DNA of 64,000 nt from Pseudomonadota bacterium (GTDB taxonomy: Bacteria; Pseudomonadota; Alphaproteobacteria; Rhizobiales; Xanthobacteraceae). Below the pieces are notes generated by a model. The model saw only the letters and a list, made by a program, of their open reading frames with translations, did no database searches and was not told the origin of the DNA. The first letter of the stretch is position 1. Every line of letters begins with the position of its first letter. This document shows, piece by piece, positions 62,405-64,000 of this stretch. The stretch covers positions 70,220-134,219 of the forward strand of contig JAEYRD010000056.1 in NCBI GenBank assembly GCA_023435725.1, in the 5' to 3' direction. The position numbers were made by a program, and so were the translations under genes.

Positions 62405-63621
62405 CGGAGGGTCCGGTGATCATCGTCGGTGCCGGCCATGGTGGCTACCAGGTCGCGGCATCCCTGCGGCAGGCTGGCTTTTCCGACCGCGTCTGCCTGA
62501 TCAATGACGAGGCGCATCTGCCCTATCAGCGGCCGCCCCTGTCCAAGGGCTATATCAAGGGCTCCGCCGGACCGGAGAGCCTGATGTTCCGGCCGGAGAA
62601 ATTCTACCATGACCAGAAGATCGAACTGATCGCGGGCCGCGCCGTCTCGATCGACCGCGCGGGGCGCAAGGTGCTCCTCGCCTCGGGCGAGACGCTTGCC
62701 TACGGCCACCTCGTGCTGGCGACGGGCGCGCGCAACCGGCTGCTCGATCTGCCCAACGCCAATCTGCCCGACGTGAAATACCTGCGCATCCTCGACGAGA
62801 GCGAGGCGCTGCGCAAAATCATGCCGTCGAAGAAGCGGGCCGTGATCATCGGCGCGGGCTTCATCGGTCTCGAATTCGCGTCCACCGCGCGGATCAAGGG
62901 GCTCGAGGTCGACGTGCTCGAACTCGCCCCCCGGGTGATGGCGCGCGCGGTGACGGCGGAGGTCTCGGAGTATTTTCAGGCGCGGCATCGCGAGGCCGGC
63001 ATCCGCATTCACCTCGGTGTTCAGGCAACCAGCATCGAGGCCGAGGGCGGCAAGGTCACCGGCGTCAGTCTGAGCGATGGCAGGCACCTGCCGGCCGACC
63101 TCGTCGTGGTCGGCGTCGGCGTGCTGCCAAACATCGAGCTTGCGGCGGAGGCAGGGCTTCCCGTCGCCGCCGGCATCATCGTCGACGAATATCTCTCGAC
63201 GGCTGATCCTGATATCTCGGCGATCGGTGACTGCGCGCTGTTCGCCAGCCCGCGCTTTGGCGGATCGCTGCGGCTGGAATCGGTGCAGAACGCCACCGAC
63301 CACGCCCGTTGCCTCGCGGCGCGGCTGACCGGCGACAGGAAGGCCTATGACGGCCATCCCTGGTTCTGGAGCGACCAGGGCGACGACAAGCTCCAGATCG
63401 CAGGTCTCACCACCGGCTATGACCGCGTCGTCCTGCGCGGCGATCCCGCCGGCAAGGCGTTCTCGGCGTTCTGTTACAAGGGTGAGAAGCTGCTCGGCAT
63501 CGAATCGATCAATCGCGCCGGCGATCACATGTTCGGCCGCAGGCTGCTGGGCATGGACCGGTCGATCACGCCCGAGCAGGCCGCGGACGAGAGTTTCGAC
63601 CTGAAGAGCGCGCTGGCTTGA
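62401..63621 (+). CDS. Ferredoxin reductase-type FAD/NAD flavoprotein
   Basis: 406 residues. The FAD motif is IIVGAGHGGYQVAASLRQAG, followed by HLPYQRPPLSKGYI; the NADH motif is VIIGAGFIGLEFASTARIKG, and the second FAD contact is ISAIGDCALF. The sequence resembles putidaredoxin and palustrisredoxin reductases, which pass electrons from NADH to a [2Fe-2S] ferredoxin for a P450 or oxygenase. No ferredoxin or P450 gene is adjacent. It is separated from the kinase gene by no bases at its 3' end (convergent). Confidence 0.87.
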   Translation: MTEGPVIIVGAGHGGYQVAASLRQAGFSDRVCLINDEAHLPYQRPPLSKGYIKGSAGPESLMFRPEKFYHDQKIELIAGRAVSIDRAGRKVLLASGETLAYGHLVLATGARNRLLDLPNANLPDVKYLRILDESEALRKIMPSKKRAVIIGAGFIGLEFASTARIKGLEVDVLELAPRVMARAVTAEVSEYFQARHREAGIRIHLGVQATSIEAEGGKVTGVSLSDGRHLPADLVVVGVGVLPNIELAAEAGLPVAAGIIVDEYLSTADPDISAIGDCALFASPRFGGSLRLESVQNATDHARCLAARLTGDRKAYDGHPWFWSDQGDDKLQIAGLTTGYDRVVLRGDPAGKAFSAFCYKGEKLLGIESINRAGDHMFGRRLLGMDRSITPEQAADESFDLKSALA

Positions 63622-64000
63622 TCAGCCGGCCCTGACGATAGCGGCGACTTCCGCCGCCGTCGGCATCGACGGACCCGCGCCCATCCGCTGCACGCTGATC
63701 GAGGCGGCGGCGTTGGCGAAGGTCAGCGCGGCGCGCAAGGCCGCGCCGCCAGCCAGTTGCGCGGCAAGCGCGCCGACGAAGCAATCGCCCGCGCCGGTGG
63801 TGTCGACTGCCTTCACCACACGGCCGCGCACCGAAAGCTGCTCGCGGCCGGCGAGCGCGAGCACGCCGCGTTTGCCGAGCGTGACGCAGATGGTCTGGTC
63901 CTCGCGCGCCTGAAGCTGCCGCGCGACCGCGATGATCCGCTCCGCGGTATCGTCCTCGGAGAGCTCGGTGCCGGAAAGGAAGCCGAGTTCGGTCTCGTTC
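63622..64000 (-). CDS. PfkB-family carbohydrate kinase (ribokinase-like), C-terminal part
   Basis: The frame runs off the window edge; 125 residues are seen. It opens with NETELGFLSG (the family's NxxE region) and contains the anion-hole and catalytic motif VDTTGAGDCFVGALAAQLAG, where the Asp is the base. The sequence continues to a stop at 63622. The family phosphorylates ribose, fructose or other sugars; the specificity region is missing. Confidence 0.88.
   Translation of the reverse strand, partial: NETELGFLSGTELSEDDTAERIIAVARQLQAREDQTICVTLGKRGVLALAGREQLSVRGRVVKAVDTTGAGDCFVGALAAQLAGGAALRAALTFANAAASISVQRMGAGPSMPTAAEVAAIVRAG

Overview
The window is GC-rich and densely packed, and reads as chromosome of a Bradyrhizobium-type alphaproteobacterium. 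Three things support this. It opens in the end of a fixGHIS-type cbb3-oxidase maturation cluster. It carries an nrtABC / narK-bjgb-flp-nasC nitrate assimilation and NO-detoxification locus, as described in B. diazoefficiens. Its intergenic gaps hold the palindromic repeats common in that genus. I saw no rRNA, tRNA, CRISPR array, insertion sequence or phage gene.

Layout. 1-7.3 kb: end of fixI, fixS, an MFS exporter, a secreted cupin, a small exported protein, a peroxiredoxin-like protein, a LysR regulator divergent from a patatin-like lipase, and a DUF2236/MpaB-type protein. 7.4-19 kb: glycogen synthase, then a CoA-transferase followed by a complete dipeptide-type ABC importer, a zinc alcohol dehydrogenase, an isocitrate/isopropylmalate-type dehydrogenase and an enoyl-CoA hydratase. 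19-27 kb: an L,D-transpeptidase, an overlapping LysR-XRE regulator pair, a small hypothetical protein, a CcdA-like protein, and a probable operon of an HWE histidine kinase and an enolase-superfamily enzyme. 27-31.6 kb: a SulP anion transporter lying between a decayed and an intact copy of a beta-lactamase-fold esterase, then an intradiol dioxygenase.

31.6-41.3 kb: the nitrate block. nrtABC imports nitrate by ABC transporter; NarK, haemoglobin Bjgb, reductase Flp and nitrate reductase NasC follow. No nitrite reductase is present here. Both transcription units carry the same 5' architecture: a conserved 44-bp upstream element, a sigma-54 type -24/-12 promoter 75-76 bp downstream of it, and a leader hairpin starting 14 nt after the -12 dinucleotide with an AnnGnn hexaloop, as expected for an ANTAR (NasT) target. 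The nrtA leader also has a credible intrinsic terminator.

41.3-51 kb: an SMP-30 protein, an aldo/keto reductase, a DMT transporter, an alcohol dehydrogenase, a TAXI-type binding protein, PPK2, and an Lrp regulator divergent from an AceE-like E1 dehydrogenase. 51-61 kb: an aldehyde dehydrogenase with a strong terminator, then a probable uronate/aldonate catabolic region (SMP-30 lactonase, uronate-dehydrogenase-like protein, GntR regulator, IlvD/Edd dehydratase, TRAP transporter). The GntR-dehydratase gap has paired identical palindromes, one on each divergent promoter. 60.8-64 kb: a frameshifted histidine phosphatase coupled to an enoyl-CoA hydratase, a ferredoxin-reductase-type flavoprotein preceded by a 13-codon coupled mini-ORF, and the end of a PfkB sugar kinase.

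Gene functions are read from protein sequence by recognition only; no database search was run.
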